Positions 1 to 11,880 of a DNA stretch of 64,000 nucleotides are shown piece after piece. The stretch is from Salvelinus alpinus (Eukaryota; Chordata; Actinopteri; Salmoniformes; Salmonidae): contig NC_092091.1 of assembly GCF_045679555.1 (NCBI RefSeq), positions 76,342,730-76,406,729 of the forward strand, read 5' to 3'. The notes beneath the pieces are model-generated. The model did not search any database. It was not told the origin of the DNA and saw nothing but the letters and a program-made list of their open reading frames with translations. Positions within the stretch are counted from its first letter, which is position 1. Each line of letters begins with the position of its first letter. The position numbers and the translations under genes are program-made.

Positions 1-3000
1 GCCGCCACCACCACTACCGTCGCAACCAGACTTCTCAAAGCCGCCCACCAGTTCCTTCATGCTGTAACGAGGGCGGTAGAGAGGGTCGGTGGGGTCCCCT
101 GCGTCTCCCTCGGGGCCCGGAGGTTTAGGCCCCTGGTCTAGACCAGACCCCCAGTCAGCCTGGCACTGCTGCAGCTCCTGCTCACTGAAACTCTTACTGG
201 GCCCCGAGACGTCCGAACCATCGGCCCCTGAAAAACACAGGAGACATGAGGCATTGGCAATAGTAGAAACGGTAGTAGAGTAACTAACGCTCAATTTGAA
301 CTTAAAGTTTCAAGTTGACAACATATTAGAAGCTACTCTCCTTATCATTCTCATCATCATAAAAAGTAGGCTATTGTCTGTGTTATATTTGTGGTAAACT
401 CCTCAACTCACCGTCCAGGCAGAACTCCCATCTCTCCCGTAACTCAGTGTTGTGGAGAGGCTCCTCTTTCAGCAGACTGTCCAGCTTCTGACCTCCGACC
501 TCTGTGGACTGGAAGAGGAAATGAATGAGTCGATTCTGACTAAATTATGGATGAACTGACAGTGACTGAACAGAGCTGACATGATGGTCCCCTATTCTTC
601 CTGACAATCAGTTCTAATCTGTTCTGTACAATATAGTTCTAAACGAACATTCCGTAACACTGGTGTTTAGTCAGTCCCCTACCTACCTCAGAGGTTCTCC
701 TAGGGCTGGTGGCCTCAGCCTCCTCCAGATCATGGAAGGCTGTTTCCCCGGCCACACCCCCACAGCTGCTCCACTCCTCCCCTGGTACCTTCTCCTGCTT
801 CAGGCCACGCCCCCTCTCCACACCTGGCCACAGGTAAACAAAGAGAACATTTCATTGCAAGTAAAAGGAAAGGGCCTAGATTGAAACAACAGACTGAGCA
901 GATCAGAGTGCGATGACGGGTAAGTGTAAAAATGTCTCCTGAATAGAAACCAAGTAAAAGTACCTATAAATGTATTTGTTCTTTTGAGAACCATGAGTCA
1001 GTCAGCAGTAGTGAGCGTTCTGGAGTTGAGCCAGACCAGGGTGAAGTAGCGCTCTGAAGTTGAGCCAGACCAGGGTGAAGTAGCGCTCTGAAGTTGAGCT
1101 AGACCAGGGTGATGTAGCGCTCTGAAGTTGAGCCAGACCAGGGTGATGTAGCGCTCTGAAGTTGAGCCAGACCAGGGTGAAGTAGGCGGTGATGTAGCGC
1201 TCTGAAGTTGAGCCAGACCAGGGTGATGTAGCGCTCTGAAGTTGAGCCAGACCAGGGTGAAGTAGGCGCTCTGAAGTTGAGCCAGACCAGGGTGAAGTAG
1301 CGTTCTGAAGTTGAGCCAGACCAGGGTGATGTAGCGCTCTGAAGTTGAGCCAGACCAGGGTGATGTAGCGCTCTGAAGTTGAGCCAGACCAGGGTGAAGT
1401 ACCTGCGACTACAGGTGTGGTAGACATTCAGAGATGATTTTGGACCGGTAGGAAAAAGTTGATTCCTGCTTTTTGGCCAACCCGTACGTTGTGTCAGGTT
1501 GGGTGAAGGACAAACTGGGAGCGGTTACATCTGTGAAAGTTTTGAGAAGTGGAATTGTATAGAGTTTTTGTGCATCCTCCGCCCAAAGGCAGGGGGCGCT
1601 GCGCATCACACGTTTCAACCTGTGTTGTGCTTTGCTCTCTGGAGCAGGACACCCCTCAAAGGAGTGACCAGTAGGGTGGCGTTGAGTGCAGAGGTGGATC
1701 AGATGAAAAGGAATACTCTTAGTGTTTGTGACGCCCGCCTTTTGGTGAGTTGTAGACCCGGTGGCTATGGCGAGACTGAGAATACCCTGTCTGTCTTGTT
1801 GAGCTTTGAAACAGATTTTCTACCTGATAAAGGTCAGGTTAGGTTACATTTGATATTCTGTGAGGGCCCATGTTCCGAACATGCTATGGTGCTGTAGGTG
1901 TCAAGGATTTGGACATTGCAGCAGTGTGTAGAAGGGAGATCCCACAATGTGAGAAGTGTGCAGGAGGGTATAGTCAGACAGAGTGTAATGAAGGGATAGA
2001 GAAACACTGCGTGTCAACTCTGGGGACCCCCATGCAGCTTGGGATCCCAAGTGCCCTGTGAGAGAGACGGGTTGAGATTGCCAAAGTTCAAAAGGGACAA
2101 AATGTTTCCTATGCTGAGGCAGTGAAAAGAGTAGAGGATAGCCCAAGGATACCCCCCCCCCCCCCCCCCCATCCTCCGAGGCCGACAGCCAGGTGGAGGA
2201 TCTTTTAGGGCCAAAGTAGTGGGATGGGGTGGTGGGTTTCTGGAGATAGTGTATAGGTGGAGTGTTAGATGGTGGTGCAATTTAAGATATTCCCATTCCT
2301 CTTTTCCCTTTTTTTTGTGATCAAAATCTGCAATCTGCACTCCGACCTGCGAACGGCAGCAATCTAGTCTGCCGGAAAAACACACGAAGAAGAAGTAGTA
2401 AAAGGAAAGGAAAGCAACATTGTGGATAATGGAGTCTCCTCACATCAGATAAAGTAAAGGAAACATGTTTATTAAGATGCCACCACCAATTCAACTGTCT
2501 GGTCAGTGATCACCAAATTATAGATGCTACACACTACAGCAGCCCCACTAGAGAGTGATTCCTTCATATATACACTGAAAGTACAAAACATTAGGAACAC
2601 CTGATCCTTCTATGATCAGGTGACATTCCATACTTACAAAAACCATATTTCTCTCAAATTTTGTGAAGAAATCTGTTTACAGTCGCTGATAGTGAGCATT
2701 TCCACCTGACAGGTGTGGCATATCAAGAAGCTGATTAAACAGCATGATCATTACATAAGTGCACATTGTGTTGGGGACAATAAAAGGCCACTAAAATCTG
2801 GAGTTTTGTCACACAACACAATGCCACAGATTGGCATGCCAGGAATGTCCACCAGAGCTTGCGCCAGATAAATGTAATGTTAATTTCTCTACCATAAGTC
2901 GTTTTTGAGAATTTGGCAGTACATCCAACCGGCCTCACAACCACAGACCAGGCACCCTGACAGCTGATGAAACTGTGGGTATGCACAACCAAAGAATTTC

Positions 3001-4205
3001 TGAACAAATTGTCAGAAACCATCTCAGGGAATCTCATCTGCGTGCTCGTCGTCCTCACCAGGGTCTTGACCTGACTGCAGTTTGGCATCGTAACCGACTT
3101 CAGTGGGCAAATGCTCACATTCGATGGCCACTGGCACACTGGAGAACCATACTCTTTCAACTGTACTGGGCAGATGGCAGACAGCGTGCATGTCGTTGTG
3201 TGGGCGAGCGTTTTGCTGATGTCAACGTTGTGAACAGAGTGCCCCATGGTGGCGGTGGGGTTATGGTATTGGCAGGCATAAGCTACAGACAATGAACACA
3301 ATTGCATTTTATCGATGGCAATTTGAATGCAGAGATACCGTGATGAGATTCTGAGGTCCATTGTTGTGCCATTCATCCGCCACCGTCACCTCATGTTTCA
3401 GCATGATAATGCTCGGCCCCATGTCGCAAGGATCTGTACACAATTACTGGAAGCTGAAAATGTCCCAGTTCTTTCATGACCTGCATACTCAGATATGCCA
3501 CCCATTGAGCATGTGTGGGATGCTCTGGATCGGCGTATGTACGACATTGTGTTCCATTTCCCACCAATATTCTGAAAATTTGCGCAGCCATTTTCTGAGG
3601 AGTGGGACAACATTCCACAGGCCACAATCAACAGCCTGATTAACTCTATGTGAAGGAGGTATCGCACTGCATGAGGCAAATGGTGGTCACACCAGATAAT
3701 GACTGGTTTTCTGAACCATGCCCCTACCTTTTTGTATGGTATCTGTAACCAACAAATGCATATCTGTATTCCCAGTCATGTGAAATCCATAGATTAGTGC
3801 CTAATGAATTGATTTCAATTGACTGATTTCCTTATGTTTACTGTAACTCAGCAATATTTGAAATTGTTGCAGGTTGCATTTATATTTTTGTTGAGTAGAT
3901 ATATTGTCTTTAAAAGTCTCTCACTCCTCACCTGTCTGTGAGGTTCCAGAGCTTGTCTCCTCGTCAGCTCTCCCACAGTCCGCACACTTCCCCCTCTGGC
4001 CTCCCTCTCTATCCCTCTCCTTGCGACTGTCCTCCGACCACTGCAGCCGCTTCTTCAGCGACTCGACCTGCTCCCGGCTCCGGAACACCTCCTCCAGGAA
4101 GCTATCCTCCACCAGCCTGGTGATCTCGTATATGGCTGACTTTAGGACCGTCTCCATGACCCCGGAGAGCTGAGACTGGAAGGTTACGATGGCTTCAGAC
4201 ATCAT
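1..4205 (-). CDS. C2H2 zinc-finger gene, unit 1 minus gene (3' end outside window)
   Basis: Probable nuclear DNA-binding regulator of the fish C2H2 zinc-finger type. Exons read on the minus strand: exon 1 at 4205-3932 (starts MMSEAIVTF), exon 2 at 823-687, exon 3 at 508-412, exon 4 from 227 past the left edge. Junctions are ACAG/GTGAGG, GGCCAG, GAG/GTAGGT, TTCCAG, GACG/GTGAGT and TTTTTCAG, and the phases (1, 0, 1) fit. Exon 1 codes a Leu/Glu/Arg-rich helix followed by CADCGRADEE; exons 2 and 3 each carry a psi-K-x-E motif (LKQE, LKEE). All exons seen are open. The fingers would lie left of the window, so whether the gene is whole cannot be judged. It is nearly identical to the unit 2 minus gene through tandem duplication. 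Intron 1 (3.1 kb) is filled with a minisatellite, a LINE and a Tc1 copy. Confidence 0.75.
1014..1401. repeat. 34-bp minisatellite, about 11 units
   Basis: Head-to-tail units beginning GCGCTCTGAAGTTGAGCC and ending CAGGGTGAAGTA or CAGGGTGATGTA. Most units are 34 bp; some carry an extra G (GTAGGCGC). It lies in intron 1 of the unit 1 minus gene and is the short allele of the array at 7078-7999. A 141-codon open frame runs through it on the minus strand but is only a product of the repeat. Confidence 0.95.
1402..2398 (+). mobile_element. LINE fragment: ORF1 (CCHC protein) remnant without ORF2
   Basis: Plus-strand frames at 1499-1897 and 1870-2061 read like a fish non-LTR retrotransposon ORF1: stretches similar to GVTSRVALSAEVDQ, LSVCDARLLVSC and GYGETENTLSVLLSF, then a zinc-knuckle-like region (VCRREIPQCEKCAGGY) and SYAEAVKRVEDS. 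The last parts are in different frames, so it is broken. No reverse transcriptase follows; the copy passes through a poly-C tract (about 2151-2170) to a tail ending in GAAGAAGAAG near 2397, the usual 3' end of this family. Compare the better ORF1 at 12034-13775. Confidence 0.65.
2571..3897 (+). mobile_element. Tc1-type transposon, decayed, fused to a second Tc1-like end
   Basis: The body belongs to a widespread salmonid Tc1 family: GGTGTGGCATATCAAGAAGC near the left, transposase remnants on the plus strand (2975-3295, with ARRPHQGLDLTAVWHRNRLQWA and GERFADVNVVNRVPHGGG), and a right end reading TTATATTTTTGTTGAG. The first 42 bases (GTACAAAACATTAGGAACACCT) instead match the terminus of the element at 40148-40676, so two elements are joined here. 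The transposase is broken several times. Confidence 0.85.
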
Positions 4206-4539
4206 GGCAAACTGTCTACGTGTAGCTAGCTACAGTTATGAGATCGTAAAGTTTACCTACTTTTGTTCAGGTTGGTCAGTGTTACGATCCAGTCTATCAA
4301 AATGATATGAAGCTAGCTAATTAGCTAACCTTAGCAGAAAAGATACTGGTAACTAAACCTCTTGCCTCTACCAATAACTGTCCTATTGCAATTGTTTTAT
4401 CATTTTGAGATATAAGCTGTAGCACTTACTGTATATGAGGCTATTCTAATAAATATAAATACCAGATGTATTGAGAGAAAGTAAGGCTATGGTAGTTGGC
4501 ATGCTACTTAGCTAGACAGGCAACACAAAAAGCACCCAC

Positions 4540-4650
4540 AAAAACAGTCGAACTTCCGGAAACAAACCAACGGGTTGGGTAGTGGGACAATCTACATCGG
4601 AACGCTCTTTACTGGAGTAAAAAGACAACCTTTCTTTAAGCATTAGCTTT
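4540..4650. promoter_or_regulatory. Presumed bidirectional promoter block, unit 1
   Basis: Contains ACTTCCGG at 4552-4559 (an ETS/GABP-type box) followed by AAACAAACC and GTGGGACAATCTACAT. The same block recurs near 11150, 31582 and 43740, each time upstream of the minus-gene first exon; here it is about 350 bp from the ATG at 4205. Promoter function is inferred from position and conservation. Confidence 0.5.
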
Positions 4651-4745
4651 GTATGTTACACGTTTACTGTTATTGACGTTCAAAATATAATTCAACTTTT
4701 ATTATACATTAGGATACAGACACTTACAGTATTTATTGTGTACAT

Positions 4746-4747
<2 letters not shown>

Positions 4748-4799
<52 letters not shown>
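4748..4799. repeat. (TA)n(GA)n microsatellite
   Basis: About 13 TA steps followed by about 11 GA steps. In the duplicate (near 11346) only a few TA steps are present, so it changed after the duplication. Confidence 0.95.
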
Positions 4800-5312
4800 T
4801 TATTACATCACACGAACATTGTACAAAACCAAACAATATACAAATATGACATCATTTTGACAAATACTGTGGACAGTTCTTTGATAAATTGCTATTTATA
4901 CCTTTCAGGGATGATAAATAATATTCTAAATAAATTAGAACAATATTGAAACGTTTTTTTACCCATGAACTTCTTTTAATAGATGAAACATTTTCCCAAT
5001 AAAATGAAAAAAATCTAATTCATGTATTGACAGTCACTTCGCATGTATGTAAAATAAAAAAGATAAAATGAGGTAATGCTTACAGGTTTACCCATTTTAT
5101 TTCTAATGTATATTTTCATATCTGCCCAAAATATTTTGCTATGCAAACAATAACAAAATAAATGCCCTATAGTCTAATTTTCCAATTCACAAAAACTACA
5201 CTTATTTTCTACATTAATTGCATATTTAGAAATAAGACTATTACAATGATAACATCTGTGAAGAATCTTGTAAGAAACGTCTCTTACTTTATTAGTTAAA
5301 CTTTATAACTTT
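4800..5312 (-). mobile_element. L1/Tx1-like LINE ORF2 C-terminal fragment
   Basis: On the minus strand the segment from about 5310 to 5090 translates to a pattern typical of the C-terminal part of L1/Tx1 ORF2: YKILHRCYHCNSLISKY, then ENKCSFCELEN, then HLFCYCLHSKIFWADMK. A stop follows CSFCELEN. The rest towards 4800 is AT-rich 3' sequence. The duplicate copy is at 11345-11880. Confidence 0.6.
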
Positions 5313-5353
5313 GTGAAATACGACGTCAATTCATGCCGTCAGTGATCTTCAGG

Positions 5354-8300
5354 TCAGAGCTCTATAAAGAGGCCCGAGTTGGAATTCCGAGCTGAATGAC
5401 CGTTCAAATCGATTTTCAAAGTCGGAGCTCGTTTTTTATTTCTGGACCCCCAGTATGGAGGTCCAGACCCTGACCCTGTGCTCAACCCTCTACCCATTTC
5501 GTGTTTCTGCTTGTGGGCCTTGAGGGAAACGGAGTCTGGGAAGGTCTTGGTGCATTGATTGCAGGCGTGACACCTCCCCCCTCCTCCTCCTCCTCCTCCT
5601 CCTCCTCCTCCTTTTACCTGCTCTTGTGAATGATCGCTGAGGTTTAAAGAGTGTCCAAAGTTGCCAGCAGCACCATACAGGCTCTCTGTGTTGTTGTTGT
5701 CGGCTGAGCTTCCAGAGTGGATGGAGGTTAGCACCCTGTGGCCAGCTCTGCTACCCAACTCTGGCACACCGTGTTCGGGGTACAAGACACTGGAGTCCTG
5801 CAGGTACCCCTCCTCGTTTATCAACAGGCAGTTCCGTTCTCCCACCTCTGGGTGGGGGGATGGCGTTGGCGATCCCACCTGCTCCCTCTGGCTCTGATGG
5901 GGGTCAGGCATCTGGGAGCGATGGTGGTCTCCCCCCTCAGACCCCCCCAAGTTCACTTGGTAGTGACCCGCAGCTCCGTAGCTCAGTGCCCCCAGACGAG
6001 ACGGAGAACCAGGAAACCTATCCAGCCCTTCTATGTCTACAAGATGGCCGCCACCACCACTACCGTCGCAACCAGACTTCTCAAAGCCGCCCACCAGTTC
6101 CTTCATGCTGTAACGAGGGCGGTAGAGAGGGTCGGTGGGGTCCCCTGCGTCTCCCTCGGGGCCCGGAGGTTTAGGCCCCTGGTCTAGACCAGACCCCCAG
6201 TCAGCCTGGCACTGCTGCAGCTCCTGCTCACTGAAACTCTTACTGGGCCCCGAGACGTCCGAACCATCGGCCCCTGAAAAACACAGGAGACATGAGGCAT
6301 TGGCAATAGTAGAAACGGTAGTAGAGTAACTAATGCTCAATTTGAACTTAAAGTTTCAAGTTGACTTGTTATAATACCAATGACAACATATTAGAAGCTA
6401 ATCTCCTTATCATTCTCATCATCATAAAAGGTAGGCTATTGTCTGTTATATTTGTGGTAAACTCCTCAACTCACCGTCCAGGCAGAACTCCCATCGCTCC
6501 CGTAACTCAGTGTTGTGGAGAGGCTCCTCTTTCAGCAGACTGTCCAGCTTCTGACCTCCGACCTCTGTGGACTGGAAGAGGAAATGAATGAGTTGATTCT
6601 GACTAAATTATGGATGAACTGACAGTGACTGAACAGAGCTGACATGATGGTCCCCTATTCTTCCTGACAATCAGTTCTAATCTGTTCTGTACAATATAGT
6701 TCTAAACGAACATTCCGTAACACTGGTGTTTAGTCAGTCCCCTACCTACCTCAGAGGTTCTCCTAGGGCTGGTGGCCTCAGCCTCCTCCAAATCATGGAA
6801 GGCTGTTTCCCCGGCCACACCCCCACAGCTGCTCCACTCCTCCCCTGGTACCTTCTCCTGCTTCAGGCCACGCCCCCTCTCCACACCTGGCCACAGGTAA
6901 ACAAAGAGAACATTTCATTGCAAGTAAAAGGAAAGGGCCTAGATTGAAAGAACAGACTGAGCAGATCAGAGTGCGATGACGGGTAAGTGTAAAAATGTCT
7001 CCTGAATAGAAACCAAGTAAAAGTACCTATAAATATATTTGTTCTTTTGAGAACCATGAGTCAGTCAGCAGTAGTGAGCGCTCTGAAGTTGAGCCAGACC
7101 AGGGTGAAGTAGCGCTCTGAAGTTGAGCCAGACCAGGGTGAAGTAGCGCTCTGAAGTTGAGCCAGACCAGGGTGAAGTAGCGCTCTGAAGTTGAGCCAGA
7201 CCAGGGTGATGTAGCGCTCTGCAGTTGAGCCAGACCAGGGTGATGTAGCGCTCTGAAGTTGAGCCAGACCAGGGTGATGTAGCGCTCTGAAGTTGAGCCA
7301 GACCAGGGTGAAGTAGCGCTCTGAAGTTGAGCCAGACCAGGGTGAAGTAGCGCTCTGAAGTTGAGCCAGACCAGGGTGATGTAGCGCTCTGAAGTTGAGC
7401 CAGACCAGGGTGAAGTAGCGCTCTGAAGTTGAGCCAGACCAGGGTGAAGTAGCGCTCTGAAGTTGAGCCAGACCAGGGTGAAGTAGGCGCTCTGAAGTTG
7501 AGCCAGACCAGGGTGATGTAGCGCTCTGAAGTTGAGCCAGACCAGGGTGATGTAGCGCTCTGAAGTTGAGCTAGACCAGGGTGAAGTAGGCGCTCTGAAG
7601 TTGAGCCAGACCAGGGTGAAGTAGCGCTCTGAAGTTGAGCCAGACCAGGGTGATGTAGCGCTCTGAAGTTGAGCCAGACCAGGGTGAAGTAGCGCTCTGA
7701 AGTTGAGCCAGACCAGGGTGAAGTAGGCGCTCTGAAGTTGAGCCAGACCAGGGTGAAGTAGCGCTCTGAAGTTGAGCCAGACCAGGGTGAAGTAGCGCTC
7801 TGAAGTTGAGCCAGACCAGGGTGATGTAGGCGCTCTGAAGTTCAGCCAGACCAGGGTGATGTAGCGCTCTGAAGTTCAGCCAGACCAGGGTGAAGTAGCG
7901 CTCTGAAGTTGAGCCAGACCAGGGTGATGTAGCGCTCTGAAGTTGAGCCAGACCAGGGTGATGTAGCGCTCTGAAGTTGAGCCAGACCAGGGTGAAGTAC
8001 CTGCGACTACAGGTGTGGTAGACATTCAGAGATGATTTTGGACCGGTAGGAGCGGGATTTTGGAAAAAGTGGATTCCTGCTTTTTGGCCAACCCGTACGT
8101 TGTGTCAGGTTGGGTGAAGGACAAACTGGGAGAGGTTACATCTGTGAAAGTTTTGAGAAGTGGAATTGTTTAGAGTTTTTGTGCATCCTCCGCCCAAAGG
8201 CAGGGGGCGCTGCGCATCACACGTTTCAACTTGTGTTGTGCTTTGCTCTCTGGAGCAGGACACCCCTCAAAGGAGTGACCAGTAGGGTGGCGTTGAGTGC

Positions 8301-10801
8301 AGAGGTGGATCAGGAAAAGGAATACTCTTAGTGTTTGTGACGCCCGCCTTTTGGTGAGTTGTAGACCCGGTGGCTATGGCGAGACTGAGAATACTCTGTC
8401 TGTCTTGTTGAGTTTTGAAACAGAGTTTCTACCTGATAAAGGTCAGGTTAGGTTATATTTGATAGTCTGTGAGGGCCCATGTTCCGAACATGCTATGGTG
8501 CTTTAGGTGTCAAGGATTTGGACATTGCAGCAGTGTGTAGAAGGGAGATCCCACAATGTGAGAAGTGTGCAGGAGGGTATAGTTAGACAGAGTGTAATGA
8601 AGGGATAGAGAAACACTGCGTGTCAACTCTGGGGACGCCCATGCAGCTTGGGATCCCAAGTGCCCTGTGAGAGAGACGGGTTGAGATTGCCAAAGTTCGA
8701 AAGGGACAAAATGTTTCCTATGCTGAGGCAGTGAAAAGAGTAGAGGATAGCCCAAGGACATCCTAGGTGTCCTCCTAGGCCGACAGCCAGGTGTAGGATC
8801 TTTTAGGGCCAAAGTTGTGGGATGGGGTGGTGGGTTTCTGGAGATAGTGTATAGGTGGAGGGTTAGATGGTGGTGCAATTTAAGTTATTCCCCTTCCTCT
8901 TTTTTTTGTGATCAAAATCTGCAATCTGCACTCCGACCTGCAAACGGCAGCAATCTAGTCTGCCGGAAAAACAAACGAGGAAGAAGTAGTAAAAGGAAAG
9001 GAAAGCAACATTGTGGATAATGGAGTCTCCTCACATCAGATAAAGTAAAGGAAACATGTTTATTAAGATGCCACCACCAATTCAACTGTCTGGTCAGTGA
9101 TCACCAAATTATGGATGCTACACATTACAGCAGCCCCACTAGAGAGTGATTCCTTCATATATACACTGAAAGTACAAAACATTAGGAACACCTGATCCTT
9201 CTATGATCAGGTGACATTCCATACTTACAAAAACCATATTTCTCTCAAATTTTGTGAACAAATCTGTTTACGGTCGCTGATAGTGAGCATTTCCACCTGA
9301 CAGGTGTGGCATATCAAGAAGCTGATTAAACAGCATGATCATTACATAAGTGCACATTGTGTTGGGGACAATAAAAGGCCACTAAAATCTGGAGTTTTGT
9401 CACACAACACAATGCCACAGATTAGCATGCCAGGAATGTCCACCAGAGCTGTCGCCAGATAAATGTAATGTTAATTTCTCTACCATAAGCAGTTTTTGAG
9501 AATTTGGCAGTACATCCAACCGGCCACACAACCACAGACCAGGCACCCTGACAGCTGATGAAACTGTGGGTATGCACAACCAAAGAATTTCTGAACAAAT
9601 TGTCAGAAACCATCTCAGGGAATCTCATCTGCGTGCTCGTCGTCCTCACCAGGGTCTTGACCTGACTGCAGTTTGGCATCGTAACCGACTTCAGTGGGCA
9701 AATGCTCACATTCGATGGCCACTGGCACACTGGAGAACCATACTCTTTCAACTGTACTGGGCAGATGGCAGACAGCGTGCATGTCGTTGTGTGGGCGAGC
9801 GTTTTGCTGATGTCAACGTTGTGAACAGAGTGCCCCATGGTGGCGGTGGGGTTATGGTATTGGCAGGCATAAGCTAAAGACAACGAACACAATTGCATTT
9901 TATCGATGGCAATTTGAATGCAGAGATACCGTGATAAGATTCTGAGGTCCATTGTCGTGCCATTCATCCGCCGCCGTCACCTCATGTTTCAGTATGATAA
10001 TGCTCGGCCCCATGTCGCAAGGATCTTTACACAATTAATGGAAGCTGAAAATGTCCAAGTTCTTTTATGACCTGCATACTCAGTTATGCCACCCATTGAG
10101 CATGTGTGGGATGCTCTGGATCGGCGTGTGTACGACATTGTGTTCCATTTCCCACCAATATTCTGAAAATTTGCGCAGCCATTTTCTGAGGAGTGGGACA
10201 ACATTCCACAGGCCACAATCAACAGCCTGATTAACTCTATGTGAAGGTTGTGTATCACACTGCATGAGGCAAATGGTGGTCACACCAGATAATGACTGGT
10301 TTTCTGATCCATGCCCCTACCTTTTTTGTATGGTATCTGTAACCAACAAATGCATATCTGTATTCCCAGTCATGTGAAATCCATAGATTAGTGTCTAATG
10401 AATTGATTTCAATTGACTGATTTCCTTATGTTTACTGTAACTCAGCAATATCTTTGAAATTGTTGCAGGTTGCGTTTATATTTTTGTTGAGTAGATATAT
10501 TGTCTTTAAAAGTCTCTCACTCCTCACCTGTCTGTGAGGTTCCAGAGCTTGTCTCCACGTCAGCTCTCCCACAGTCCGCACACTTCCCCCTCTGGCCTCC
10601 CTCTCTATCCCTCTCCTTGCGACTGTCCTCCGACCACTGCAGCCGCTTCTTCAGCGACTCGACCTGCTCCCGGCTCCGGAACACCTCTTCCAGGAAGCTA
10701 TCCTCCACCAGCCTGGTGATCTCGTATATGGCTGACTTTAGGACCGTCTCCATGACCCCGGAGAGCTGAGACTGGAAGGTTACGATGGCTTCAGACATCA
10801 T
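5354..10801 (-). CDS. C2H2 zinc-finger gene, unit 2 minus gene, truncated to one finger
   Basis: Exons on the minus strand: 10801-10528, 6886-6750, 6571-6475, 6273-5354 (274+137+97+920 nt; phases 1, 0, 1; 475 aa). N-terminal helix [24 protein letters not shown] in exon 2, LKEE in exon 3. Exon 4 starts [14 protein letters not shown] and has an acidic, Gly/Ser-rich spacer with a long glycine run coded by a (CCT)n tract at about 5578-5611. Only one finger remains (CNQC...HKQKH, first Cys near residue 407). Where the intact paralogue at 35406-40988 begins finger 2, this gene switches to a foreign 29-residue tail starting RNKKRAPTLK. The switch is the junction of the tandem duplication. Splicing looks sound, so a short protein may be made, but it should bind DNA poorly. 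It could equally be a pseudogene. Confidence 0.75.
7078..7999. repeat. 34-bp minisatellite, about 27 units
   Basis: Same unit as at 1014-1401 and at the same place in intron 1 of the duplicated gene, but 922 bp instead of 388 bp. Units alternate between GTGAAGTA and GTGATGTA endings; a few have GGCGCTCTG (35 bp) or GAAGTTCAGCC. Confidence 0.96.
8000..8989 (+). mobile_element. LINE ORF1 remnant, duplicate of 1402-2398
   Basis: Same order as the left copy: ORF1-like frames at 8110-8331 and 8297-8506 (GVTSRVALSAEVDQ, LSVCDARLLVSC), a broken zinc-knuckle region, and a 3' tail ending GAGGAAGAAG near 8987. It has a small deletion relative to the left copy after the AEVDQ codons, giving a frame change. 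The poly-C run of the left copy is here ordinary sequence (CATCCTAGGTGTCCTCCTAG). Confidence 0.65.
9162..10494 (+). mobile_element. Tc1-type transposon, duplicate of 2571-3897
   Basis: Same fused element, carried along by the segmental duplication. The longest surviving transposase frame is 9566-9877. Inactive. Confidence 0.85.
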
Positions 10802-11136
10802 GGCAAACTGTCTACGTGTAGCTAGCTACAGTTATGAGATCGTAAAGTTTACCTACTTTTGTTCAGGTTGGTCAGTGTTACGATCCAGTCTATCAAAATG
10901 ATATGAAGCTAGCTAATTAGCTAAACTTAGCAGAAAAGATACTGGTAACTAAACCTCTTTTGCATCCACCAATAACTGTCCTATTGCAATTGTTTTATCA
11001 TTTTGAGATATAAGCTGTAGCACTTACTGTATTTGAGGCTATTCTAATAAATATAAATACCAGATGTATTGAGAGAAAGTAAGGCTATGGTAGTTGGCAT
11101 GCTACTTAGCTAGACAGGCAACACAAAAAGCATCCA

Positions 11137-11245
11137 TAAAAACAGTCGAACTTCCGGAAACAAACCAACGGGTTGGGTAGTGGGACAATCTACATCGGGA
11201 ACGCTCTTTACTGGAGTAAAAAGACAACCTTTATTTAAGCAATAG
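11137..11245. promoter_or_regulatory. Presumed bidirectional promoter block, unit 2
   Basis: ACTTCCGG at 11150-11157, about 350 bp upstream of the minus-gene ATG (10801). On the plus side two LINE pieces (11345-11880 and 12034-13775) now separate it from the first exon of the plus gene (14554); unit 4 keeps about 320 bp there. Confidence 0.5.
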
Positions 11246-11344
11246 CTTTGTATGTTACACGTTTACTGTTATTGACGTTCAAAATATAATTCAGCTTTTA
11301 TTATACATTAGGATACAGACACTTACAGTATTTGTGTACATTGT

Positions 11345-11880
11345 TATATATATATATAGTTATTACATCACACGAACATTGTACAAAACCAAACAATATA
11401 CAAATATGACAAACCATTTTGACAAATACTGTGGACAGTTCTTTGATAAATTGCTATTTATACCTTTCAGGGATGATAAATAATATTCTAAATAAATTAG
11501 AAAAATATTGATTTTTTTTTTTTTTTTTTACCCATGAACTTCTTTTAATAGATGAAACATTTTCCCAATAAAATGAAAAAAATCAAATTCATGTATTGAC
11601 AGTCACTTCGCATGTATGTAAAATAAAAAAGATAAAATGAGGTAATGCTTACAGGTTTACCCATTTTATTTCTAATGTATATTTTCATATCTGCCCAAAA
11701 TATTTTGCTATGCAAACAATAACAAAATAAATGCCCTATAGTCTAATTTTCCAATTCACAAAAACTACACTTATTTTCTACATTAATTGCATATTTAGAA
11801 ATAAGACTATTACAATGATAACATCTGTGAAGAATCTTGTAAGAAACGTCTCATACTTTATTAGTTATCAAATAACTATG
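11345..11880 (-). mobile_element. L1/Tx1-like LINE ORF2 fragment, duplicate of 4800-5312
   Basis: Same sequence as the left copy, with a longer T run near 11513-11529. On the minus strand it shows the HCNSLISKY and CSFCELEN stretches. Confidence 0.6.

Larger units (their letters stand above)
1..5443. repeat. Tandem segmental duplication, left copy
   Basis: Matches 6047-12034 almost base for base, with an offset of 6046 rising to 6591 because the 34-bp minisatellite is longer in the right copy. It contains exons 4 (part) to 1 of a zinc-finger gene, the minisatellite, an ORF1-only LINE, a Tc1 copy, the promoter block and a LINE ORF2 fragment. The match stops abruptly at about 5443, where this copy continues into the finger exon of the right copy while the right copy continues into a LINE 3' end. 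Confidence 0.93.

Noticed and set aside
1002-1427. 141-codon open frame with repeated LVWLNFRALHHPG peptides
   Set aside because: It is the 34-bp minisatellite read in cycling frames; there is no splice or start context.
3921-4173. Plus-strand frames of 61-89 codons opposite zinc-finger exon 1
   Set aside because: They are antisense shadows of exon 1; the same shadows appear at 10500, 30916 and 40687 only because the exon is conserved.
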